Shown piece after piece: positions 57,501-64,000 of a stretch of 64,000 nucleotides of DNA. Source of the DNA: Theodoxus fluviatilis. Lineage: Eukaryota; Mollusca; Gastropoda; Cycloneritida; Neritidae. The notes below the pieces were generated by a model. The model searched no databases. It was not told where the DNA came from and saw nothing but the letters and a program-made list of their open reading frames with translations. The position numbers and the translations under genes were made by a program. The number at the start of each line of letters is the position of its first letter. Position 1 is the stretch's first letter. The DNA lies in assembly GCA_034096865.1 (NCBI GenBank), contig JAWQFJ010001862.1:70001-134000 (forward strand), given 5' to 3'.

Positions 57501-58196
57501 ATTTCCCCCCTTCAAAGGTGTGCCTGAGGGTACCGTTGATTGAGTGCATGACTGCATCCTTGTGAGGACTGCCTCAGTGGTAATTCAAGTTAGGCGGCTA
57601 TGTCACTGTCAGGGTGGCCTCTTTTCACGATCAAGTGTAGTGCAGTGCGAGTGTGGACAAGACCACAACTGCACATATCGGGGCAAAACCCTACAGTATG
57701 TCGTGAAAATACACTAAACGGGAAATAAATGTTTGCTCGCGATTTTATGCATGACCTTGGTAAATGAACCTCCGATCAGTGGTGTCTGGTGACTGTGGTC
57801 ACTGCCCGCGATGGCGGAATGGTGCCAACTGCAAACACCAGTACTACTTCAGCCGAGACAGTGTTCTCCATCCACAAATTAATAATATTAAAATCATGGA
57901 CCCACCACTACTGTGCGATCGCATTAAAATATATTTGTCCTACTCCTCGCCATTAGGCGATTAGTTTCAACATACGATTATAATTATTGCGAACCATCTT
58001 TCAAGCACAAAAATCTCGCGTAATAGCTTTTCAAGTCAATCCATTACACACCTTCGACGACACCGCAGGTGAAGTCCGCACGACGGTTCAGTATTGGAGA
58101 TTCTTCACTCGTCATTTTCGTCTCCGACTGGAGCATTCTGCGCTTGTGGCACCTACTCGTGATAGTCCCGATGTTGGAGCTTTGACGCTTCACCAT
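34057..58196 (-). CDS. OGA: O-GlcNAcase (protein O-GlcNAc hydrolase), complete, 14 coding exons
   Basis: Removes O-linked N-acetylglucosamine from Ser/Thr of nuclear and cytosolic proteins, opposing OGT. Fourteen minus-strand exons with GT/AG borders join without a frame break to 870 residues from the ATG at 58196 (human ~916). GH84 domain, residues ~42-330: [41 protein letters not shown] with the catalytic DD at 154-155, and [13 protein letters not shown] long acidic, Ser-rich linker follows (exon 8), then the helical stalk ([33 protein letters not shown]). The C-terminus is the acetyltransferase-like domain ([30 protein letters not shown]). Exon 1 has in-frame ATGs at 58196, 58136 and 58115; the last has the best context and would give 843 residues. 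Introns 1, 3 and 8 are heavily transposon-filled. Confidence 0.97.
34749..34938 (-). CDS. OGA: OGA exon 13
   Basis: TGTGCAG|GTTGCTG to GCTGAT|GTAAGT. Codes [20 protein letters not shown] then [11 protein letters not shown], the core of the acetyltransferase-like domain. Confidence 0.97.
34985..35165 (-). repeat. SINE-like element in OGA intron 12
   Basis: Reverse-strand full-length copy from GGCGTTTTATGGCCTATCAG to CCCGAACCCACAGGGGG, very similar to the 32316 copy. Confidence 0.8.
35525..35616 (-). CDS. OGA: OGA exon 12
   Basis: CTTGCAG|AAATCTG to GACAG|GTGTGT. Codes [20 protein letters not shown] then [10 protein letters not shown]. Confidence 0.96.
35814..35918 (-). CDS. OGA: OGA exon 11
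   Basis: GTTGTAG|CGCCTGC to GATGAG|GTTAGT. Codes [20 protein letters not shown] then [15 protein letters not shown]. Confidence 0.95.
36753..36838 (-). CDS. OGA: OGA exon 10
   Basis: CATACAG|GGTTTAC to TATCAA|GTATGT. Codes [20 protein letters not shown] then GGLQAEYQ. 86 nt, found by homology to the human GDQEPWAFRGGL segment. Confidence 0.95.
38324..38498 (-). CDS. OGA: OGA exon 9
   Basis: TTTCCAG|AAGCAGG to CTGG|GTGAGT. Codes [20 protein letters not shown] ... [20 protein letters not shown]. Confidence 0.96.
39864..40060 (+). CDS. inner transposase exon 1
   Basis: ATG in the context GCGATGG. Codes [20 protein letters not shown] then [10 protein letters not shown]..., a basic, nuclear-localisation-like N-terminus. 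Ends GGCGAGGA|GTAAGT in phase 2. Confidence 0.7.
40300..41988 (+). CDS. inner transposase exon 2, one frameshift
   Basis: Acceptor TTTTTTTCTCCAG|G continues GA|G to give [26 protein letters not shown]...CTSCPYES zinc-ribbon-like part precedes the catalytic core: [20 protein letters not shown] (first D), [22 protein letters not shown] (second D), [17 protein letters not shown], and after the break [20 protein letters not shown] (candidate E). The frame shifts near 41445-41470 (LHTMTT / [11 protein letters not shown]), where a few codons also seem lost. The 3' part ends at 41988. Probably recently active but now broken. Confidence 0.75.
42943..44100 (+). pseudogene. outer transposase, broken
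   Basis: Fragments in different frames: [11 protein letters not shown], then [58 protein letters not shown] (first D), NYCHRCE, and after another shift [31 protein letters not shown] (second D) and [13 protein letters not shown]. The C-terminal third with the expected Glu is missing. Clearly related to, but diverged from, the inner transposase. Confidence 0.78.
44173..45009 (+). mobile_element. AGGTCA-rich dispersed repeat, copy 3
   Basis: AACAAGAAGGGCAAAGCCC ... CGCATGTGAGTC, inserted just after the outer transposase remnant. Nearly identical to copy 4 (shared GTGAACAAATGTG and GACCTATATACC), with the shortest CGGACGGACGCC tract of the four. Confidence 0.86.
45663..46354 (-). CDS. OGA: OGA exon 8 (acidic linker)
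   Basis: GTTACAG|CTGAACG to TCTGAG|GTTAGT. The 692-nt exon codes the low-complexity linker ([20 protein letters not shown] and similar) and the start of the stalk domain ([20 protein letters not shown]). Its donor lies only 38 nt from the right end of the intron 8 transposon. Confidence 0.95.
46687..46971 (-). CDS. OGA: OGA exon 7
   Basis: TTTCAG|GCCCC to TCAT|GTAAGT. Codes [16 protein letters not shown] ... [20 protein letters not shown] ... [30 protein letters not shown] contributes to the active site. Confidence 0.97.
47154..47252 (-). CDS. OGA: OGA exon 6
   Basis: TTTCAG|AATACTG to GACTG|GTGAGT. Codes [20 protein letters not shown] then [14 protein letters not shown]. Confidence 0.95.
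47447..47615 (-). CDS. OGA: OGA exon 5 (catalytic Asp pair)
   Basis: TTTCAG|GTGGGCC to ACAG|GTGAGT. Codes [20 protein letters not shown] ... [17 protein letters not shown] ... FLFCPT. The adjacent Asp residues are the GH84 substrate-assisted catalytic pair. Confidence 0.98.
48089..48213 (-). CDS. OGA: OGA exon 4
   Basis: TCTGCAG|ACAAC to GATCAG|GTCAGT. Codes [20 protein letters not shown] then [20 protein letters not shown]. Confidence 0.97.
49460..50320 (+). mobile_element. AGGTCA-rich dispersed repeat, copy 4
   Basis: AACAAGAAGGGCAAAGCCC ... CGCATGTGAGT, nested within the hAT-like element. The long CGGACGGACGCC tract differs in length from copy 3 although the body is almost the same. Confidence 0.86.
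51632..51911. repeat. ~135-bp near-perfect inverted repeat
   Basis: Left arm CCGGTGTGACATCGCCGATG ... TTTTCGGTCAAT, a ~10-nt spacer, then the reverse complement to CATCGGCGATGTCACACCGG. Only a handful of mismatches (one arm has AACTTCATCGCG, the other CGCGATTAGTT). The right arm overlaps the 3' end of the BED ORF. Confidence 0.92.
51890..52497 (-). pseudogene. hAT-type BED-finger transposase N-terminus, truncated
   Basis: The ATG at 52497 starts [20 protein letters not shown], then [20 protein letters not shown] and HMKGVAH, a BED-like CxxC...HxxxxH finger. After a 1-nt frame change near 52222 it continues [60 protein letters not shown], then runs into the inverted repeat. The catalytic RNase H and dimerisation regions are absent. 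Confidence 0.7.
52938..53035 (-). CDS. OGA: OGA exon 3
   Basis: TTGCAG|GATGAAG to GCGG|GTAAGT. Codes [16 protein letters not shown] then [16 protein letters not shown]. Confidence 0.97.
53203..53231. repeat. poly(G) tract
   Basis: About 28 G with a single A, in OGA intron 2. Prone to quadruplex formation and length error. Confidence 0.9.
54468..54504. repeat. (TG)n microsatellite
   Basis: About 18 TG repeats in OGA intron 2. Confidence 0.95.
55754..55805 (-). CDS. OGA: OGA exon 2 (FYGRPW)
   Basis: A 52-nt micro-exon, TTACAG|GCTTTTAT to CAGCTG|GTGAGT, coding [18 protein letters not shown]. Too short for simple frame scans, but required for frame and for the GH84 FYGRPW motif. Confidence 0.95.
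55883..56998. mobile_element. TIR element in OGA intron 1
   Basis: AGAATGAGCGCTTTTGCGCG and the exact reverse complement CGCGCAAAAGCGCTCATTCT mark the ends (22 bp identical in all). No clear target duplication. It holds a SAP-like mini-ORF and an internal ~165-bp direct duplication (56503-56668 and 56749-56911). Confidence 0.7.
56051..56194 (+). CDS. 47-residue SAP-like mini-ORF
   Basis: The ATG (context AAAATGG) opens [20 protein letters not shown], then [20 protein letters not shown]. This fits the SAP DNA-binding helix-linker-helix pattern (W-x-K-x-ELRxxL...SGRKxDLVxR). A stop follows seven residues later. It could be the first exon or remnant of a larger transposon-associated protein; alone it is below typical protein size. 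Confidence 0.4.
   Translation: MAKPFGEWTKQELRAALRRRNARISGRKADLVARQFKSFLRFTIALF
57764..57964 (+). pseudogene. possible SWIM-type zinc-finger fragment
   Basis: [31 protein letters not shown]. The C-x-x-C...C-K-H-Q arrangement resembles SWIM fingers, which in invertebrate genomes often accompany SAP-like and YqaJ-like parts. No continuation is seen. Confidence 0.3.
58052..58196 (-). CDS. OGA: OGA exon 1
   Basis: Ends [11 protein letters not shown] with donor GAAG|GTGTGT in phase 1. The frame is open upstream to 58274 but without an ATG beyond 58196. The start is uncertain among three ATGs: MVKRQ at 58196, MLQSETK at 58136, MTSEESP at 58115. Confidence 0.85.
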
Positions 58197-58663
58197 CAGG
58201 GGAAGACTGCTGTCTGTGGTAAACACGAACGTGTACACGGGGTTTACATCCGAGAATTTCACGGGCTCCTTCGTTCATTGGTTGAAAGATTATATTCATC
58301 CAATCAGAAAGCTGAAAGAAAGAGAATGCTGGGAAGGATCTCACAGTTAGGCAGAACGAAAAATTTTTCATCAACAACCAGCCACAGCCGGAAATTTCCG
58401 TCCAGGATAGCCGCCATTGGCCTAGCCAGAACTGGAAATGTTGCCAAGTAGGCCGAGCATTCTTTAGAAAATAACGGAATTGCACTCGATGTTTCGTTTC
58501 AGGGCACTGGAAACCTGGCAGCTACTACATATTATGAAAGCCGCACACGGACGCGGCGCGCACACACACAGAGTAGATCGTCTTGTACACGCATTCACTG
58601 TCATTTTTAGTGTCTCACTCTCTCTCGAGGGCTGGAGGCTTAACGAATAAAGCGTTCATATCG

Positions 58664-58774
<111 letters not shown>

Positions 58775-58779
58775 TGTCC

Positions 58780-58965
58780 CCTGTGGGTTCGGGGTAAGAA
58801 TAGACCCACCACGTCTCCCTACGCGATTCGTAAGAGGCGAATGACTAGGCATTCTAGATGACTAGGGACACCGTTACTTGATTTGCGTTTACTCTAAACT
58901 GCTCCAGTGATTTTCGTGCTTAGTGGCCTTACATAACCTACAAAGGCTGATAGGCCGTAAAACAC
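58780..58965 (+). repeat. SINE-like element, full length
   Basis: CCCTGTGGGTTCGGGGTAAG, GACCCACCACGTCTCC, TTACTCTAAACTGCTCCAG, GTGCTTAGTGGCCTTACA, AAAGGCTGATAGGCCG, TAAAACACC. A good reference copy, with a ~14-bp internal duplication (ACTAGG...GACTAGGGAC). Confidence 0.82.
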
Positions 58966-58974
58966 CATCCATTC

Positions 58975-59124
58975 CTACGCGATTCGTATGAGGTGAATGG
59001 ACATTGTGACTTGATTTGCGCTTACTCTAAACTAGGATTTTTTTAATGGCCTTATAGCCTACAATAAGGCTGCTAGTGCTAGCAAAGATCGTGTATAGAT
59101 CTGGTGTTAGGCCGTAAAACTCAT

Positions 59125-59125
<1 letters not shown>
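58975..59125 (+). repeat. second, 5'-truncated SINE-like copy in tandem
   Basis: CTACGCGATTCGTATGAGG ... TTGCGCTTACTCTAAACTA ... GTTAGGCCGTAAAACTC, then C-run and (CT)n. It follows directly after the previous copy. Confidence 0.7.
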
Positions 59126-59133
<8 letters not shown>

Positions 59134-59203
<70 letters not shown>

Positions 59204-59205
59204 AA
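59134..59205. repeat. (CT)n(CA)n microsatellite
   Basis: CT repeats switching to CA repeats, immediately after a SINE-like 3' end. Confidence 0.95.
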
Positions 59206-59270
59206 ATTCTGACACACAGAGATATAGTATCTCTGACACAGGTTGGTCACGTGACTTCGGCTCCACATTC

Positions 59271-59611
59271 CAGGGCCGGACCAAATGAGTTGGGGGGGGG
59301 GGGGGGTTCCTTTTTGGTTGGGGGGGACAAATCAGCGAAGTGGCGAAGCCACGAGCGCGCGCCTGCGAAACTAGGGGGGTCCGGGGGCATGCCCCCCCGG
59401 AAATTTGTTGAAAAACGGTTAAAATCTGTGCAATCTGGTGCATTCTGGGCCTTGTTTTGAGGGGTAAGAGCAGCATTGTTTTTGGAGACACACACAAAAA
59501 ATATATTTAAAAAAAAACTCAAACCAAGGTACATGCTTTTTCTAGGGGGGGGGGGGGGGGGGGGGGGGGGGGGTCCGGAACCCCTGGAACCCCCCCCTGG
59601 GTCCGGCCCTG
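59271..59611. mobile_element. 341-bp hAT-like MITE
   Basis: CAGGGCCGGACC and GGTCCGGCCCTG are exact inverted ends, bracketed by ACATTC on each side (59265-59270 and 59612-59617). The interior has long poly(G) runs at 59294-59307 and 59546-59572 and no ORF of note. Confidence 0.8.
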
Positions 59612-60752
59612 ACATTCCAATGATTTTACCAATCAAAATTCAATATGATCAGAAGACCATTGAGAGTAAAAAGAGGCGATTCTATTTCACTCCAATTATT
59701 TATCCCGATAGATAAACACAAATTTGGTGTTCTAATAAAACTAATCTATGAGATTTTCAGGAAATCATTTGAGAACTACTTTTAGCACGTACGTACGTGT
59801 CTATAAGTATAAGGTTGCAAACTGCCTTGAGCACGTGCGATTGTGTATAATTATAGTAATACACGCAATCTTTGGACCTACTATAAACGCAGCGAAAAGG
59901 ATTCCTATGGGTCCGGGCTGGCTTCGTGAATCTATGGTTATACTCTCGCAAGTAAATGCTTTCTGGCCGAAACCTGTGGTCTAACTGCCTTCACACTGTT
60001 TGACGAGCTCCACACTTCGATCATTCGTGTTTCGACTGATGGAGTCAGTAAGTGATTTAACCTACATTCCGTCTGTGTTGAACGTTAATCGAATAGAAGT
60101 TTCTTCTGTAGGAATCCGTCCGATTCTGAAGTTCATTATTATCGGATAGCTCAGAAGCAGTTTTTCTAAGTTTAATCCTTCTAAGCATACATTAAATTAA
60201 TGATTCCTCATCAGCAAAAGCACTCAGTGGGTTTCTGTGTGTATCGGTCCAAAAGGACATGCAGACGGGATTGGTTGCCTTACTCGCTCAATGAAGTATA
60301 AATATTGCTGTTGTATTCAAAGTCCTTATAATTAGTAGAGTTCACAATATTACACTCTTGTGATTCAAATTTTACCGCATACAAGTTTTACATTCATGGG
60401 AAATCGATGTTTAGAAAATGAATTGACGAAAAGATGGCTGCCAGTATCGAGTGTATCACAACAAGCGGAGGAATACACTCACGATGTGATATGCCTTCAG
60501 CGTGGCTGAGACTCAGGGTTCAGAACGGTGGTATGCATGTTATGGAAGAATTAAGGCTATCACGTGACCAACCTGTTGCTGAGACTATATCCACTAGTCT
60601 CCGCCACGCTGAATGACACACACACACACACACACCACATAATACACATGCAATGCATGACATTATGTTGACTGCCGTGTTGCATCTGCAGAACCACCCA
60701 CCTGTACCTCTGATTTGGTGGGGGTGGGATAGGGGGCGTGGGGAGGTCCGGG

Positions 60753-60755
<3 letters not shown>

Positions 60756-60827
<72 letters not shown>
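60756..60827. repeat. (GT)n microsatellite
   Basis: About 36 GT repeats. Confidence 0.97.
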
Positions 60828-60828
<1 letters not shown>

Positions 60829-60950
60829 TCTCGATGAACTCAAATGAGCATGTTACACAGCTAGGGATCTTGGTATTATTACCTTACTTGTTCACTCGCA
60901 CATGATAATATTTTCATCAATTGCCGAAGACGAGTACGTTGTTGTCACTT

Positions 60951-62004
60951 CGTGACGGGCCAAGCGAAAAATCATAATAGCCGCCATCTTTGAAGAATAG
61001 GAACTGGAATGCATAGTGGAAGACGTATGTGTCTATACATTTATAGGAATTAACATTGGTCGATGATGGTGAAAAATTGCACCAAACCATTTAGAAAGTT
61101 TGATTGCAACTATAATTATAAAGCATAAAGAATATTGATTATAGATAAGTTTTACTTTTGCAATGTGTACACATCCTCGAAAACGATTTGTAAATAAACA
61201 AGCTGATCGAGGGGAGTGTCCTGACGCCTAATTAAGTTGGCAGACGTGCACATACGAAGTGTGATGAATAGCAAACCTGTCGGCGGCTGGAGTCACAGCT
61301 GCGTCTATAATTTAATCAGCAGAGCCTATACGCAACCACATTCGCTTAGCCGATTGCGGTTTCAAATTCAGCGCCGTTTGTGGAGATAGGACGGCAATCG
61401 TTATGCCTATAGTCATCGCCAAATCATCTCACACCAACTGCACGGATCGGATTCTTCATTTTCGCCACATGAGGCAAACGAATTTGTCAATTCAATCCAG
61501 AACTAAAGACCTATATCGGCTTTACATTAAACATAAAATCACACGTACTTTGACGAGAATGTATACTTTGCTACGATCAGTGATCACTGTTCACGGGCTC
61601 ATGCATAAACGAGGCAGCCCATCATGCAATACCCCTAAAAGCGAATGCAGTCGTGTAAGTGCTGCTGATTGAAAACCTTAGCTGTGCCTCTAGTGGCTGA
61701 CAGGTTTCCTTATTCATCACATTCCAATTGTGCACGCCTGACAGCTATGGTGTAGGACACTTCCCTCGATCAGTGTGTTTGTTTACAAATCGTTTTCGGG
61801 TCTGTGTACAAATTGTAAAAGTAAAATTAATCCATTATCAATCTTTTCAGGGATTTTTTGTTGTAATAAAACTATCTCAATGGTTTGATGCAATTCTTAT
61901 ATATCATCATCGACCAATCTTTACTCCTCAGAAAGTACGGACACATTCTCTTCCACTGTATGCATTCTAGTTCTTATCTTTCAAAGATGGAGGGTCTTGT
62001 CACG
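60951..62004. mobile_element. foldback element with ~260-bp diverged inverted arms
   Basis: 60951-61221 (CGTGACGGGCC ... CATCTTTGAA ... ATTGGTCGATGATG ... CGAAAACGATTTGTAAA ... CGAGGGGAGTGTCC) pairs with the reverse complement of 61755-62004, with matching blocks in the same order and gaps between. By eye about three quarters identical. The 530-bp loop has no recognised gene. Confidence 0.75.
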
Positions 62005-62134
62005 TTAAAAATCCGAATCTAAAAATACATCCGAACAAGAGACTGTCATTGGTCGATATGAATAGATCTGATGTCACTTTCGCGCCACTAGCTAATTTCG
62101 CCATGCTCATTGGACTTCGGATTTTTAACGTGAC
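61999..62134. mobile_element. 136-bp MITE
   Basis: GTCACGTTAAAAATCCGAA and its exact reverse complement TTCGGATTTTTAACGTGAC mark 19-bp perfect ends. It overlaps the end of the foldback element by a few bases. Confidence 0.75.
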
Positions 62135-62178
62135 ACGCTCAGCTCAGACCGCACCCGCCACTCCACCTGACTGACTTA

Positions 62179-62485
62179 ACACGCCCGGGGAGTTATGCTA
62201 AGATCCGGCCGCGTTAATGTATCTGCGTTTTGTGACAAACGTCTTTCTCGGCAGTACTGTACTCCATGCACCTTAACGGTCCGCGTGATTCGGGTGTAAT
62301 CTTAAGCTAAACGACGTTCCGAATGTTTCCGACTTCGACCATTTCAGCAGCGCCAATAAACGTCGTTTAGCTTAAGATTACACCCGAATCACGCGGACCG
62401 TTAAGGTGCATGGAGCAAGACGTTTGTCACAAAACGCAGCTACATTAACGTGGCCGGATCTTAGCATAACTCCCTGGGCGTGTGA
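62179..62485. mobile_element. head-to-head MITE pair forming a long hairpin
   Basis: CCCGGGGAGTTATGCTAAG, ATCCGGCCGCGTTAATG ... TTAAGCTAAACGACGTT is followed after ~32 nt by the inverse (AACGTCGTTTAGCTTAAG ... GTGGCCGGATCTTAGC, ATAACTCCCTGGGCG). Arms are ~125 bp and nearly perfect. Weaker pairing continues outwards to about 62137 and 62520. The core is the same as the MITE at 24343. Confidence 0.9.
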
Positions 62486-62547
62486 AGTCAGTGAGGCGGA
62501 ATAGCGGGTGCTGTCTCATTCTCGTTCAAATGCCGAGATTTCAAACT

Positions 62548-62579
62548 GAGGTACTCTGTCCCATCGGACAGAGTACCTC
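62548..62579. other. perfect 14-bp hairpin
   Basis: GAGGTACTCTGTCC, loop CATC, GGACAGAGTACCTC. Function unknown. Confidence 0.8.
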
Positions 62580-63159
62580 GGGTACAGTGTCCGGAAATGT
62601 TTCCGACAACGACCATTTCAGCGTAGTAACCAGTATTGCCGTAACAACTTCACACTAGGGCACGAAAACCCATAGAGGACTCAATCGCACTCGCTTATCT
62701 TCTTGTTAAGCTCTCACATTAATTCTGTCATGTGTGTGTTCTCGCTCTCTCATGTCGCCCTGCTTATATACCTTTACACAGGTTCCAAAACCCTCCAGTA
62801 CAGATTTGACCATACCCAATGCTCCGGTGGCTTTCGCTGACGTCAGTAACACAGCCAAGACAAATTCAGCCTGACTCCGTCACGTAACTAAGCAACAGCA
62901 TGAGCAGAGAGGCTGATGTAAACAGCTCGATAGTGCTGCAATATTCTCGTTGGTTCTAGAACCTTCACAACACATATATTTGCAGCCTCACGCAGCAACG
63001 TCGAATTACAGTGTCAGTAAACTATCCTCGTTTGTAAAAAGAGAGCATTCCAAGATCAACGAGGCTACAGCAGAGGTTGGGACGGCAGGCTCATAATGAA
63101 AATATGACCTACTCAATTAGTAGAGACGAGTCGGTCACACATATTCCTTAGTTTATTAG

Positions 63160-63765
63160 ATGTTTCCTCTTATTGGGTTCAAACCAGATATACTGTCCAG
63201 GATAACACAAACAACAGCAGCATTGGCAAAGTTGAAGCCAATATGGCGTGACAGAAATATCACTCTCGCGTCGAAGATCAGGCTCGTGCGCACGCTGGCC
63301 ATCTCCGTATTCTTGTATGCATGCGAGTTCTGGACACTCACATCTGAATTACGGAGACGGATACAAGCCCTGGAAATGAGATGCCACCGCAAGATTCTGA
63401 ACATCTCATATAAAGACCATGTCACGAATGAGGAAGTCAGCAACAGGATCAGAAGAGCATTTGGACAGTACGAAGACCTGCTAAGCTAGTGCTATCAATC
63501 GTGAAAAGAAGAAAGCTGAAGTGGTACGGTCACGTGTCAAGAGGCAGTGAGCTGGCCAAGACCATCCTGCAAGGTACCGTACCAGGTGGGAGAAGGAGAG
63601 GCAGGCAGAGAAAGAGGTGGGAAGACAACATTAAGAGTGGACGGACATGTTTGATCTTTTCTGACTCACAGCGAGCCACAGAGGATAGAGATCGATGGAG
63701 GAAGATTGTCCAAAAGTCATCAGTGGTGCCTCAACAACCCATCTCAGGGTTAAGAGACTGAAGCA
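63160..63765 (+). mobile_element. RTE-type LINE ORF2 C-terminus, broken
   Basis: SRITQTTAALAKLKPIWRDR, NITLASKIRLVRTLAISVFL, YACEFWTLTSELRRRIQALE, RCHRKILNISYKDHVTNEEV, a stop near 63489, then VKRRKLKWYGHVSRGSELAK, TILQGTVPGGRRRGRQRKRW, EDNIKSG, SSVVPQQP. A widespread endonuclease-reverse transcriptase tail. 5'-truncated with an internal break. Confidence 0.85.
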
Positions 63766-63899
63766 TTGGAAGGCAAAATCGAAATAAACATGTTAATGCC
63801 GTAATGGAAGGCAACCTTGAATTCAAAATCTAAATTTTAAAGACAACCCGAGTGAACACAAGACCAGAACCGCTCGAGTCGATGCTCCACTCATCAGCT

Positions 63900-64000
63900 A
63901 AACATCCTGGCTGCTGTGCTGAGCTTTCGAGGCCTGCTACAGCCTACACTACAGTAGTTTGGCCAGAGACACTATATACTATAGTATCTCTGGTTTGGCC
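63900..64000 (+). repeat. relative of the 25-bp minisatellite flank
   Basis: CTGGCTGCTGTGCTGAGC, TTTCGAGGCCTGCTACAG matches the entry sequence of arrays 1 and 2 (CTAGCTGCTGGACTTTCGGG, GCCTGCTCCAG). The window ends inside it. Confidence 0.55.

Noticed and set aside
57987..58451. 154-codon plus-strand frame over OGA exon 1
   Set aside because: Antisense shadow of the OGA first exon and promoter region, without a recognisable domain.

Overview
This window is eukaryotic, animal-type genomic DNA. Genes are split by GT-AG introns, tandem repeats are abundant, and there are several clades of non-LTR retrotransposon and DNA transposon debris. The LINE C-terminal fragments, the SINE-like family ending in a '...GGCCGTAAAAC' box, and the gene sequences fit a marine invertebrate, most likely a gastropod mollusc. 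The organism assignment is inference.

Three cellular genes can be supported. (1) 11990-15544, minus strand: a gene with a Zc3h12a/Regnase-like NYN ribonuclease domain, with conserved VIDGSNVA, YDD and SNDTYRD motifs spread over at least four exons. It shows at least one apparent reading-frame break, so it is either decaying or mis-sequenced. (2) 22291-27805, plus strand: the last six coding exons of a RYK/MET/TAM-type tyrosine kinase. HRDLATRN is intact, but the DFG motif is replaced by DGA and the glycine loop is degenerate, so it is a probable pseudokinase. Its 5' exons were not found. (3) 34057-58196, minus strand: a complete O-GlcNAcase (OGA) gene. I could join 14 coding exons in one unbroken frame of about 870 codons, from the GH84 catalytic domain (DD pair seen) to the C-terminal acetyltransferase-like domain.

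Layout. 1-3400 is minisatellite arrays and an (ATCC)n block seeded from a SINE tail. 5.4-7.4 kb holds SINE copies and a candidate solo LTR. 8.57-11.35 kb is a 28-bp satellite of about 100 copies. 12-15.5 kb is the NYN gene. 16-22 kb holds a nuclear-receptor-site-rich repeat, 25-bp minisatellites and LINE ends. 22.3-27.8 kb is the kinase gene, with a LINE end, a MITE and a second repeat copy in its introns. 28-33 kb has microsatellites, LINE debris and a TTAA-flanked MITE. 34-58 kb is OGA. 58-64 kb is SINEs, a hAT-like MITE, three inverted-repeat structures and an RTE-type LINE end.

The OGA introns have been colonised in layers. Intron 8 holds a transposon inside a transposon (both with transposase genes) plus a third repeat inside the outer one. 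Intron 3 is almost wholly one hAT-like element with another repeat nested in it. Intron 1 holds a TIR element carrying a SAP-like mini-ORF. All exons and splice sites remain clean. The most unusual items are the ~0.86-kb repeat carrying about twenty AGGTCA half-sites (four copies), the kinase acceptor site duplicated seven times as a 57-bp tandem array, and tandem arrays built from transposon ends.
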